DNA of 64,000 nt from Auraticoccus monumenti (GTDB lineage Bacteria; Actinomycetota; Actinomycetes; Propionibacteriales; Propionibacteriaceae): the NCBI RefSeq assembly GCF_900101785.1, contig NZ_LT629688.1, forward strand, positions 1-64,000. Reading direction: 5' to 3'. A program made the translations under genes and the position numbers. Positions within the stretch are counted from its first letter, which is position 1, and every line of letters begins with the position of its first letter. Below the pieces are notes generated by a model. The model ran no database searches. It was not told the DNA's origin and worked only from the letters and a program-made list of their open reading frames with translations. Below, piece by piece: positions 18,764 through 26,100 of this stretch.

Positions 18764-20404
18764 ATGACCTCCACCGCAGCCCACCCCAGGACGGGATCGG
18801 GCATCACCTTCCTCTTCTCCAGCTTCACGGGTCTGCCCGACCAGTACCTGCAGGGCTACGCCTTCGACGACGCGGACTACGTGTTCGGCTCCGGCGCTGA
18901 GGACCTGCACCAGTCGACCGGTCGCCGGATCGAGCCCGGCGGCGACGGCTGCTACGTGTCGGTCTCGCGCACGGAGGACGGCCACGTGGTCGGGGTGGAC
19001 GGGTCGGGGTTGAAGAAGGTCTTCTACTACTCCGACGGCCCGACCTGGTGCGTCTCGAACTCGCTGACCCGCCTGGCCGGGCACCTGCAGGAGCACGGCG
19101 TGCGGCTCACCGTCTCCTTCGCCCACCTGATGGGGGTCAAGGTGCGCCACGGGATCACCGCCCAGCAGAGCACCTACCAGACGTTCTTCAACGAGGTCCG
19201 GCTGCTCCCGACCCGCAACTACCTGCACGTGGACTGGCGTGGCCTCCACGTGTGCACCCTGCCCCGTCCAGAGCCGGTGGACTACGTCACGGCGCTGCGC
19301 GGGTACCTGTCCACCTGGACCCGGAGGTGCGCGACGCTGCTCGGGGTCCCGGGCATCCAGATCACCTCCGACATCACCGGCGGCGTCGACTCGCGGTCCA
19401 TCTTCGCCCTGCTGCACCGCACGACCGACCTGCTGGGCGAACCCGTGTCGCGGGTCCGCTTCCGCTCCGGGGTGGGCGAGCGGTGGGCAGCCGACTTCGA
19501 GGCGGCCGGTCGGATCGCGAGCCGCCACGGGTTCCGGCTCAACCCGCCGCCCGGCGTCAGGACGCTGCTGGGAGGTGCGACCGAGGGCAGCCGCCCGCTC
19601 ACGGGGCCCGAGCGCTATACCGAGTGGCGCGACCTGTGCCTGGGCAACTACCTGTCCATCTACTTCCCCTCGCGCACGCTGGACCCCTGGTCGCCACGCT
19701 TCCACGGCGGCGGGGGCGGCAACCACCGGCCGTTCTACTCCCCCGGCGAACCCGAGGAGTTCCTGGCCCAGTTCGACCAGGTCAAGCCCACCTACCTGCG
19801 GGCGGCCTGGCAGGCCGAGATGCGCGGCTGCTTCGACACCCTCCGAGCCGACCAGCCGACCGTGGACCCGATGGTGATGCACTACCGGGAGTTCCGGAAC
19901 CGCTTCCACGCCGGCCGGGACCCGCAGTACGCCGCCGTGCTGGCCCCGCTCAGCAGCAACCCGATCAAGGCGCTCTCCCACCACCCGGACAAGGTGGCCA
20001 CCCGCCAGATCTACTTCGACGTGATGGAGAGCCTGGTACCCGGCCTTCTCGACCTTCCCTACGACGACCCCAGGAAGGCGCCGTCGGCGGAGAACCATCG
20101 TGACCTCACCGTCGTCGACGTGCGGCTCGAGCGGCCGGGGAGGGTGTGGATCGGCCGGAGCGAGGACGAGGCGGCGCCGCCCGGCGGGGACGACACCAGC
20201 CCATTCGACCTGCTGGCCCGCGACCTCGAGCGGAGCCGGCGACCACTGGTCCTGGACTTCCTCGGCGAGAAGGTGGCCGCCACGGCGCACGAGGTCGTGG
20301 AGTCGGCCCGGACCACCCAGAAGTTCGCCCACGCCAACGACGCCCGTGATACCACCAGGATGCTGACGGTCGGGTTCGCCCTCGAGGTGGCGGGCGTCGG
20401 CTGA
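18764..20404 (+). CDS. Asparagine-synthetase-like PP-loop protein
   Basis: The 546-residue protein resembles class-B asparagine synthetase homologues found in polysaccharide and natural-product loci. The N-terminal 200 residues look like a decayed Ntn glutaminase domain: there is no Cys2, but the late segment VVGVDGSGLKKVFYYSDGPTWCVSNSL matches the end of that fold. The synthetase core has ITSDITGGVDSRSIFALL with a PP-loop (TGGVDSR, near residue 208). GAAGG seven bases before the ATG sets the start. Without a glutaminase cysteine it would need free ammonia or another amine, or make amide bonds like beta-lactam synthetase. It follows the first PP-loop gene by 114 bases and precedes two acyltransferases. 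Substrate unknown. Confidence 0.65.
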   Translation: MTSTAAHPRTGSGITFLFSSFTGLPDQYLQGYAFDDADYVFGSGAEDLHQSTGRRIEPGGDGCYVSVSRTEDGHVVGVDGSGLKKVFYYSDGPTWCVSNSLTRLAGHLQEHGVRLTVSFAHLMGVKVRHGITAQQSTYQTFFNEVRLLPTRNYLHVDWRGLHVCTLPRPEPVDYVTALRGYLSTWTRRCATLLGVPGIQITSDITGGVDSRSIFALLHRTTDLLGEPVSRVRFRSGVGERWAADFEAAGRIASRHGFRLNPPPGVRTLLGGATEGSRPLTGPERYTEWRDLCLGNYLSIYFPSRTLDPWSPRFHGGGGGNHRPFYSPGEPEEFLAQFDQVKPTYLRAAWQAEMRGCFDTLRADQPTVDPMVMHYREFRNRFHAGRDPQYAAVLAPLSSNPIKALSHHPDKVATRQIYFDVMESLVPGLLDLPYDDPRKAPSAENHRDLTVVDVRLERPGRVWIGRSEDEAAPPGGDDTSPFDLLARDLERSRRPLVLDFLGEKVAATAHEVVESARTTQKFAHANDARDTTRMLTVGFALEVAGVG

Positions 20405-20510
20405 GGCGCGCCGGGCGCGGCGGGGCCGCCTGCTCCTCGCGTGGTGGCTGGCTCACCCTCCCGTCTCGCCGTAGTCTTCCTCCGCGATCCCCCGGCCGAG
20501 AGGACGTCGC

Positions 20511-22640
20511 GTGACCAGCACGCCCGTACTGACCTCAGCAGTGCGCACCCCCTCGACGGCCGCGGCGGGCACGACACCGCACCGGCGTGACATCCAGGGC
20601 CTCCGTGCGGTCGCCGTCGTGCTGGTGCTCGCCTACCACGCCGGCGTCCCGGGTGTCCCTGGCGGTTTCGTCGGTGTCGACGTCTTCTTCGTCATCTCAG
20701 GCTTCCTGATCACCGGTTTGATCGTGCGCGAGGTCGAGCGCACCGGGCGCCTCGACCTCCCTCGCTTCTACGCCCGCCGCATCCGTCGGCTCCTGCCCGC
20801 CACTGCGGTCGTCCTGCTCGCCACCGCCGCAGCCACGGCGGTCGCCCTGCCGGTGACGCGCTGGGAGTCGGTGCTGCGGGACATCGCCGCCTCAGCCCTC
20901 TACGTCGTGAACTGGCGGCTCGCAGCCCAGAGCGTGGACTACCAGGCGGCAGAGCAGGCCAGCAGCCCCGTGCAGCACTTCTGGTCGCTGGCCGTCGAGG
21001 AGCAGTTCTACGTCGTCTGGCCCCTCGTCATCCTCCTCGTCATCGCCGTGCACCGGCGACGGGGCTGGACGCTCCGACGGGCGCTGGCCGTCGGGCTGGC
21101 GCTCATCGTCATCCCCTCACTGCTGTGGTCGGCCTCCTACACCGCCACCGACCCGGCTCAGGCGTACTTCGTCACCACCACCCGGTTGTGGGAGCTGGGA
21201 GTGGGTGCCTTCCTCGTCCTGGTGCTCCACCGGGTGGCCCGCCTGTCCACCACCACGCTGCGTCTGCTGGGGTGGGCGGGGCTGGCCGGGATCGCGCTGT
21301 CGGCGCTGGTGTACGACGACGGGACCCGGTTCCCGGGGCTGGCCGCCCTGCTCCCCGTGCTGTCGGCCGCCGCCGTCCTCGCCGCCGGGGCCCGTCCGCA
21401 CGCCGGCGGCGCCGGCTCCCTCCTGAGCTGGGGTCCCGCCGGGCAGGTGGGTGACCTCTCCTACTCCCTCTACCTGTGGCACTGGCCTTTCGTCGTGGTT
21501 GGCACAGCGATCTTCGGCAGGGAGGACGGCACGCTGTGGTGGGTCGTCGGTGTCCTCCTCGTCTGCACCTCCGTGGTCCCAGCCTGGTTCACCTACGTCG
21601 TGGTCGAGCACCCGATCCACACCTCGCGGCCTTTCCTGCGCGGGCGCGCCGTCCTCGCCACCCTGGTCGTGTGCACCCTGCTGCCGGTCGCGGCCGCCAT
21701 CGCGCTGCAGGACCGGCTCGACCGTCGGGTGGAGGCCGCCATGCAGCAGGCGGCCGGCGGCGCGGGGTTCGGCGCCGCGGCCCTCGGGAACGACCCCGCC
21801 CGGTCCCCGGCCGGCGATCCCCCCGCCGAGCTGGGGGTCGTCGTGCCCGACCTGACGGTGGTGGCCAAGGATCACGGCATCGACTACTCCCTCGGCTGCC
21901 ACCAGGCCCGTCCGGAGGCGGACGAGGCGAAGGCCTGCGAGTGGGGCGACCGCGACTCCGACTTCAGGGTCGCGCTCGTCGGGGACTCGCACGCGCTGCA
22001 GTGGGTGCCGACCGTCTCGGTGATCGCCGAGCAGGAGTCCTGGGCGCTGGACAGCTACACCAAGTCGGCCTGCGGCTTCCACGACGTGCCGATCCTGGGC
22101 GGTGACCCCGCCGCCCCGTTCCCCGAGTGCACCCGCTGGAACGAGCGCCTGATGGAGGAGCTGCTGGCCGGCGACTACGACCTGGTGCTCACGACCGGCA
22201 GCAACAGCTACCTCGTGGTCGACGACGGGCAGACCTTGAAGGGGTCGGACTCGGACACAGCCCTGGCGGAGTCCTACGCCCGGACCTGGACCCGGCTGAC
22301 CGACGCGGGCGCCGAGGTCGTGGCCCTGGCAAACACGCCCTGGCACACCCAGGACGTACCGGACTGCCTGGCGGCCAACGAGCGGAGCCCCGGGGTCTGC
22401 GCCACCCCGAGGGAGCAGGCGCTCACCACCGCGGGTCGTGAGCAGCAGGAGGCCACGCAGCTGGCCACCCAGGTGCCGCTGGTCGACATGAACAGGTGGA
22501 TCTGCCCGCGAGAGGCCTGCTCCCCCGTCATCGGGGGCGTGATCACCTTCCGGGACCGGCACCACATCACCGCTACCTACGCCAGGACGTTGGCGCCCAT
22601 GCTCCACCGGGAGCTCGAGCGCTCCGGCGCGGTGACCTGA
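20511..22640 (+). CDS. OafA/YrhL-type acyltransferase with C-terminal SGNH domain (copy 1)
   Basis: This 709-residue integral membrane protein would transfer acetyl or acyl groups to an outside glycan. Residues about 25-400 form an acyltransferase-3 domain of about ten helices starting DIQGLRAVAVVLVLAYHAG, with GGFVGVDVFFVISGFLITGL, FYARRIRRLLPA and FWSLAVEEQFYVVWPL, all family hallmarks. Residues about 470-705 form an SGNH domain with VALVGDSHALQW (catalytic Ser) and DRHHITATYA (catalytic His near the end), normal for the OafA-SGNH fusion class. The GTG at 20511 has AGAGGA upstream, and a TAGTCT box at about 20473 could be the -10. The next gene starts two bases after its stop and is a close paralogue. 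Confidence 0.92.
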   Translation: MTSTPVLTSAVRTPSTAAAGTTPHRRDIQGLRAVAVVLVLAYHAGVPGVPGGFVGVDVFFVISGFLITGLIVREVERTGRLDLPRFYARRIRRLLPATAVVLLATAAATAVALPVTRWESVLRDIAASALYVVNWRLAAQSVDYQAAEQASSPVQHFWSLAVEEQFYVVWPLVILLVIAVHRRRGWTLRRALAVGLALIVIPSLLWSASYTATDPAQAYFVTTTRLWELGVGAFLVLVLHRVARLSTTTLRLLGWAGLAGIALSALVYDDGTRFPGLAALLPVLSAAAVLAAGARPHAGGAGSLLSWGPAGQVGDLSYSLYLWHWPFVVVGTAIFGREDGTLWWVVGVLLVCTSVVPAWFTYVVVEHPIHTSRPFLRGRAVLATLVVCTLLPVAAAIALQDRLDRRVEAAMQQAAGGAGFGAAALGNDPARSPAGDPPAELGVVVPDLTVVAKDHGIDYSLGCHQARPEADEAKACEWGDRDSDFRVALVGDSHALQWVPTVSVIAEQESWALDSYTKSACGFHDVPILGGDPAAPFPECTRWNERLMEELLAGDYDLVLTTGSNSYLVVDDGQTLKGSDSDTALAESYARTWTRLTDAGAEVVALANTPWHTQDVPDCLAANERSPGVCATPREQALTTAGREQQEATQLATQVPLVDMNRWICPREACSPVIGGVITFRDRHHITATYARTLAPMLHRELERSGAVT

Positions 22641-22641
22641 G

Positions 22642-24786
22642 GTGGACGGGCTCGCAACCAGGGCTGCCGGTCGGGTGACGGCCGAACCCACCGCTGCCGA
22701 CCAGACCGTCCCGGCCCACCACCGCGACGACATCCAGGGGCTGCGCGCCGTGGCGGTCCTGCTGGTGCTCGCGTACCACGCCGGGGTTCCGGGTGTGCGT
22801 GGCGGTTTCGTCGGGGTCGACGTCTTCTTCGTCATCTCCGGGTTCCTGATCACGGGGCTGGTCGTGCGGGAGGTGGAGCGGACCGGTCGGTTGGACCTCC
22901 GCCGGTTCTACGCACGACGGATCCGCCGTCTGCTCCCGGCCACCGCCGTCGTCCTGGTGGGCACCGTCGTGCTCACCGCGGTGGCCCTGCCGGTCACCCG
23001 GTGGGAGTCGGTGCTGCGCGACGTCGTCGCCTCCGCCCTGTACGTCGTGAACTGGCGGCTCGCCGCCCAGAGCGTGGACTACCTGGCTTCGGAGCAGGCG
23101 AGCAGCCCGGTCCAGCACTTCTGGTCCCTGGCCGTGGAGGAGCAGTTCTACGTCGTCTGGCCACTGGTCGTGATCGCGGTGGTGGCGCTGCACCGGCGTC
23201 TCGGCTGGACGCTGCGGCGGGCCCTGGCCGTGGGGCTCGCCCTGATCGCGGTGCCCTCGTTGTGGTGGTCGGCCCACCACACCGCCAGCTCACCGGCCCA
23301 GGCGTACTTCGTCACCACCACCAGGCTGTGGGAGCTGGCCGCCGGGGCGTTCCTCGTGCTCGTGCTGCACCGACTGCGGGGGCTGCCCGCATCGCTGGCC
23401 AGGGGCCTCGGGTGGCTAGGGCTCGGCGGCATCGCGGTGTCGGCCCTGGTGTACACCTCGGCCACACCCTTCCCTGGTCTGGCCGCCCTGCTGCCCGTGC
23501 TCTCCACGGTGGCCGTGCTGGCCGCCGGGTCACGCCCCCACGCCGGTGGCGCCGGTGGCGCCGGCTGGTTCCTCACCTGGCGCCCGATGCGTCAGGTCGG
23601 AGACCTCTCCTACTCCCTCTACCTGTGGCACTGGCCTCTGGTGGTCGTGGGCACCGCCGTCTTCGCCGGCGAGGACGGCCGGCTCTGGTGGGTGGTGGGA
23701 GTGCTGCTGGTCTGCACCTCCGTCGTCCCCGCCTGGCTGACCCACGTCGTGGTCGAGCGCCCTGTCCACGGCGCCCGGCAGTTCCTGCGCGGGCCGGTGG
23801 TGCTGGCCACCCTCCTCACCTGCACCCTGGTGCCCGTGGCCGGGGCCGTCGCCCTCCAGCTCGACCTCGACCGCCGCACGGAGCGGTCGGCGGCGGTCCC
23901 CGCCGGGGAGGCGCTCGGTGCGCTCGCCCTGGGTGAGGAGCCCACCACCTCACCTGCCGGTGAGGCACCGGCCCGGCTGGGACCGACCACCCCCGACGTC
24001 ACCCGGGCCGTCGACGACAACTCAGCCGTCTACACCGACGGGTGCCACCAGGACCAGGAGCAGACCGAGCCCGTCTCGTGCACCTACGGGGTGCCGGGCG
24101 CCGCGACCAAGGTCGCCCTGGTGGGTGACTCCCACGCCGCCCAGTGGCAGCCAGCCCTGGAGGCGGTCGCCGTGGCGCGGGGTTGGCAGCTGGACACCTA
24201 CACCAAGTCCGCCTGCTCCTTCTTCGACGTGGACGTGCTGATCGGCGACCCCGCTGCCCCCTACACGTCCTGCTCGGGGTGGAACGAGGAGGTGTCGGAG
24301 GTGCTGACGACAGGCGGTTACGGCATCGTCTTCACCAGCGGCAGCAACCGGTACACGATGCAGGAGGACGGCGGGACCCTGACCGGGGCGGCTGCCGACG
24401 AGGCACTGGCCCGCTCCTACGCCCGCAGCTGGACCGTCCTCACCGACGCCGGGGTCGACGTCGTGGCGCTGGCCAACACGCCGTGGGTGGGCATCGACGT
24501 CCCCGAGTGCCTGGCGGTGAACCCGTCGGACCCGGCCGGCTGCGCCGCGGACCGCGACGAGGCCCTCACAGCCTCCGGTGCCGAGCAGGCGGTGGCAGCC
24601 CGGCTCGCCCCAGCGGCCCACCTCGTGGACCTGAACGACTGGATCTGCCCGCGCGCGACCTGCTCCCCGGTCATCGGCGGCGTCATCACCTTCCGCGACA
24701 GCCACCACCTGACCGCCACGTACAGCCGCAGCCTGTCACCATTCCTGGACGCCGATCTGGTGCGCCAGGGCGTGGTCGACGGCTAG
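22642..24786 (+). CDS. OafA/YrhL-type acyltransferase with C-terminal SGNH domain (copy 2)
   Basis: A 714-residue paralogue of the preceding gene with the same plan: acyltransferase-3 membrane domain (DIQGLRAVAVLLVLAYHAG, GGFVGVDVFFVISGFLITGL) and C-terminal SGNH domain (VALVGDSHAAQWQ, DSHHLTATYS). The N-terminal 250 residues are nearly identical to copy 1, while the linker and SGNH domain differ much more, pointing to divergence of the outside, substrate-facing half. The start is a GTG two bases after the copy 1 stop, with no good ribosome site, so translation is probably coupled; a GTG at 22675 is an alternative. It is followed by a strong hairpin terminator. Confidence 0.92.
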   Translation: MDGLATRAAGRVTAEPTAADQTVPAHHRDDIQGLRAVAVLLVLAYHAGVPGVRGGFVGVDVFFVISGFLITGLVVREVERTGRLDLRRFYARRIRRLLPATAVVLVGTVVLTAVALPVTRWESVLRDVVASALYVVNWRLAAQSVDYLASEQASSPVQHFWSLAVEEQFYVVWPLVVIAVVALHRRLGWTLRRALAVGLALIAVPSLWWSAHHTASSPAQAYFVTTTRLWELAAGAFLVLVLHRLRGLPASLARGLGWLGLGGIAVSALVYTSATPFPGLAALLPVLSTVAVLAAGSRPHAGGAGGAGWFLTWRPMRQVGDLSYSLYLWHWPLVVVGTAVFAGEDGRLWWVVGVLLVCTSVVPAWLTHVVVERPVHGARQFLRGPVVLATLLTCTLVPVAGAVALQLDLDRRTERSAAVPAGEALGALALGEEPTTSPAGEAPARLGPTTPDVTRAVDDNSAVYTDGCHQDQEQTEPVSCTYGVPGAATKVALVGDSHAAQWQPALEAVAVARGWQLDTYTKSACSFFDVDVLIGDPAAPYTSCSGWNEEVSEVLTTGGYGIVFTSGSNRYTMQEDGGTLTGAAADEALARSYARSWTVLTDAGVDVVALANTPWVGIDVPECLAVNPSDPAGCAADRDEALTASGAEQAVAARLAPAAHLVDLNDWICPRATCSPVIGGVITFRDSHHLTATYSRSLSPFLDADLVRQGVVDG

Positions 24787-24816
24787 GTCCCCAGCTGCCC
24801 GACCGGGCCCCGGGGT

Positions 24817-24841
24817 GGGCGGGGCCACGGTGGCCCCGCCC
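24817..24841. terminator. GC-rich hairpin between convergent genes
   Basis: GGGCGGGGCCAC at 24817-24828 is the exact reverse complement of 24830-24841, leaving a minimal loop. It lies 30 bases after the acyltransferase stop and 5 bases before the end of the convergent dehydrogenase-like gene, so it could stop transcription from both sides. There is no clear T run, which is usual in this base composition. Confidence 0.7.
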
Positions 24842-24846
24842 GCACC

Positions 24847-26031
24847 TCACGGCGCCTGGCGGGCGACCCTGAGGATGCGGTCGCCCGAGCCGTTGGACGT
24901 GGTGAGGTAGAGCGCCCCGTCCGGTGCCACGGCCAGCCCGCGGATCCGGCCGAAGGTGTTGTCCAGCCCCGGCATCTGCTCGGTCCGCACCACCCGGCGG
25001 GAGGAGTCCAGGGTCAGCACCCGGACCCCCTGGCCCTTGAGCTCGGCCACGGCGAGCGCTCCGTCCCAGCGTCCCCATCCGGAGCCGTAGAGGAAGGCCA
25101 GGCCGCTGGTGGCGACCGTCGGGGTGCCGGAGGACCAACGTGCCGGCACCGCGTTCGGGTAGCGGTTGCGGTCCGTCATCGGCACGGACTCGTTGTATCC
25201 CGGGACGGGGTTCCACCCGTAGTTGCCGCCGCGCTGCAGGCGGTTCACCTCGTCGTCGCGGTCGGGACCGTGCTCGGCGGACCAGATGTCCCCGCTGCCG
25301 TTGGGTCGCACGGCGAGGCCCTGCACGTTGCGGTGGCCGTACGTCCACACGTACCGGGCGTTCCCACCCCGGGAGTAGAACGGGTTGTCGGTGGGGACCC
25401 GGCCGTCGGGGTGGAGGCGGAGCGTCTTGCCCCCGAGCGACGACAGGTTCTGCGGGGTGGTGCCGACCGCCGCGTCCCCGGTGCCGACGCGCAGCGTGCC
25501 GTCGGGGGTGAAGGCGAGCTGGCAGCCACCGTGGCGGCCGCTGCTGATCGGGATGCCGCGCAGCATCGCGCCACCGTCTCGTGCGGCACCGGTGACCGAG
25601 GCGTTCAGCCGGAACCGCAGCACACGGATGTCGACGGGACGTCCGCCCTCCTGGTAGCCCATGCAGACGTAGAAGTAGCGGTTGGTGGCGAAGCGCGGGT
25701 CGACCGCGACACCCATCAGCCCGGTCTCGCTGCCGACGAAGAGGCCCGTGAGGTTGGCGGTCAGCGTCCGGGGGGCCGCGCTGCCCACCTTGACCTTGAT
25801 CGCACCTCCGCGTTCGGTCCAGATCGGGGTGCGGTCGGGGAGGAACGCGATACCCCACGGGTTGGTCAGCCCGCCGGCCACCGTCTGGACGGTGACCTGG
25901 GGGGCGGCAGGGCGGGTCGGGGAGGCGGTGGCAGGCACGAGGGCGCCGGTCAGGACGACGGCCCCGACCACGGCGGCGGCGAGGAGGATGAGGGGCACAC
26001 GGTGGCGGGGGACGCCGCGCAAGGAGGACAT
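24847..26031 (-). CDS. Secreted PQQ-dependent sugar dehydrogenase-like six-bladed propeller (GDH/HHIP type)
   Basis: The 394-residue exported protein starts with a signal sequence (RVPLILLAAAVVGAVVLTGALVPATA, cleavage likely near residue 36). The mature part is a soluble glucose/aldose dehydrogenase propeller: VAGGLTNPWGIAFLPD, the metal/PQQ-site region ETGLMGVAVDP, SGRHGGCQLAFTPDGTL, YGHRNVQGLAVRP and SAEHGPDRDDEVNRL followed by GGNYGWNPVPG. These are the landmarks of the family. It would oxidise a sugar outside the membrane if PQQ is available; many actinobacterial members are poorly characterised and may only bind sugar. It stands alone between convergent acyltransferases and the large glycosyltransferase gene. 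Confidence 0.88.
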   Translation of the reverse strand: MSSLRGVPRHRVPLILLAAAVVGAVVLTGALVPATASPTRPAAPQVTVQTVAGGLTNPWGIAFLPDRTPIWTERGGAIKVKVGSAAPRTLTANLTGLFVGSETGLMGVAVDPRFATNRYFYVCMGYQEGGRPVDIRVLRFRLNASVTGAARDGGAMLRGIPISSGRHGGCQLAFTPDGTLRVGTGDAAVGTTPQNLSSLGGKTLRLHPDGRVPTDNPFYSRGGNARYVWTYGHRNVQGLAVRPNGSGDIWSAEHGPDRDDEVNRLQRGGNYGWNPVPGYNESVPMTDRNRYPNAVPARWSSGTPTVATSGLAFLYGSGWGRWDGALAVAELKGQGVRVLTLDSSRRVVRTEQMPGLDNTFGRIRGLAVAPDGALYLTTSNGSGDRILRVARQAP

Positions 26032-26100
26032 GGCCTGACGCTAGGCGGCACCCGGCTGCGTGACAATGGGCCGTCCACCGGACAGGCCGAACAGGTCGGA

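Noticed and set aside
24686-25858. Minus-strand frame overlapping the PQQ-type gene
   Set aside because: It is Arg/Pro/Gly-rich with no motif, whereas the alternative frame encodes a complete six-bladed propeller with a signal peptide.
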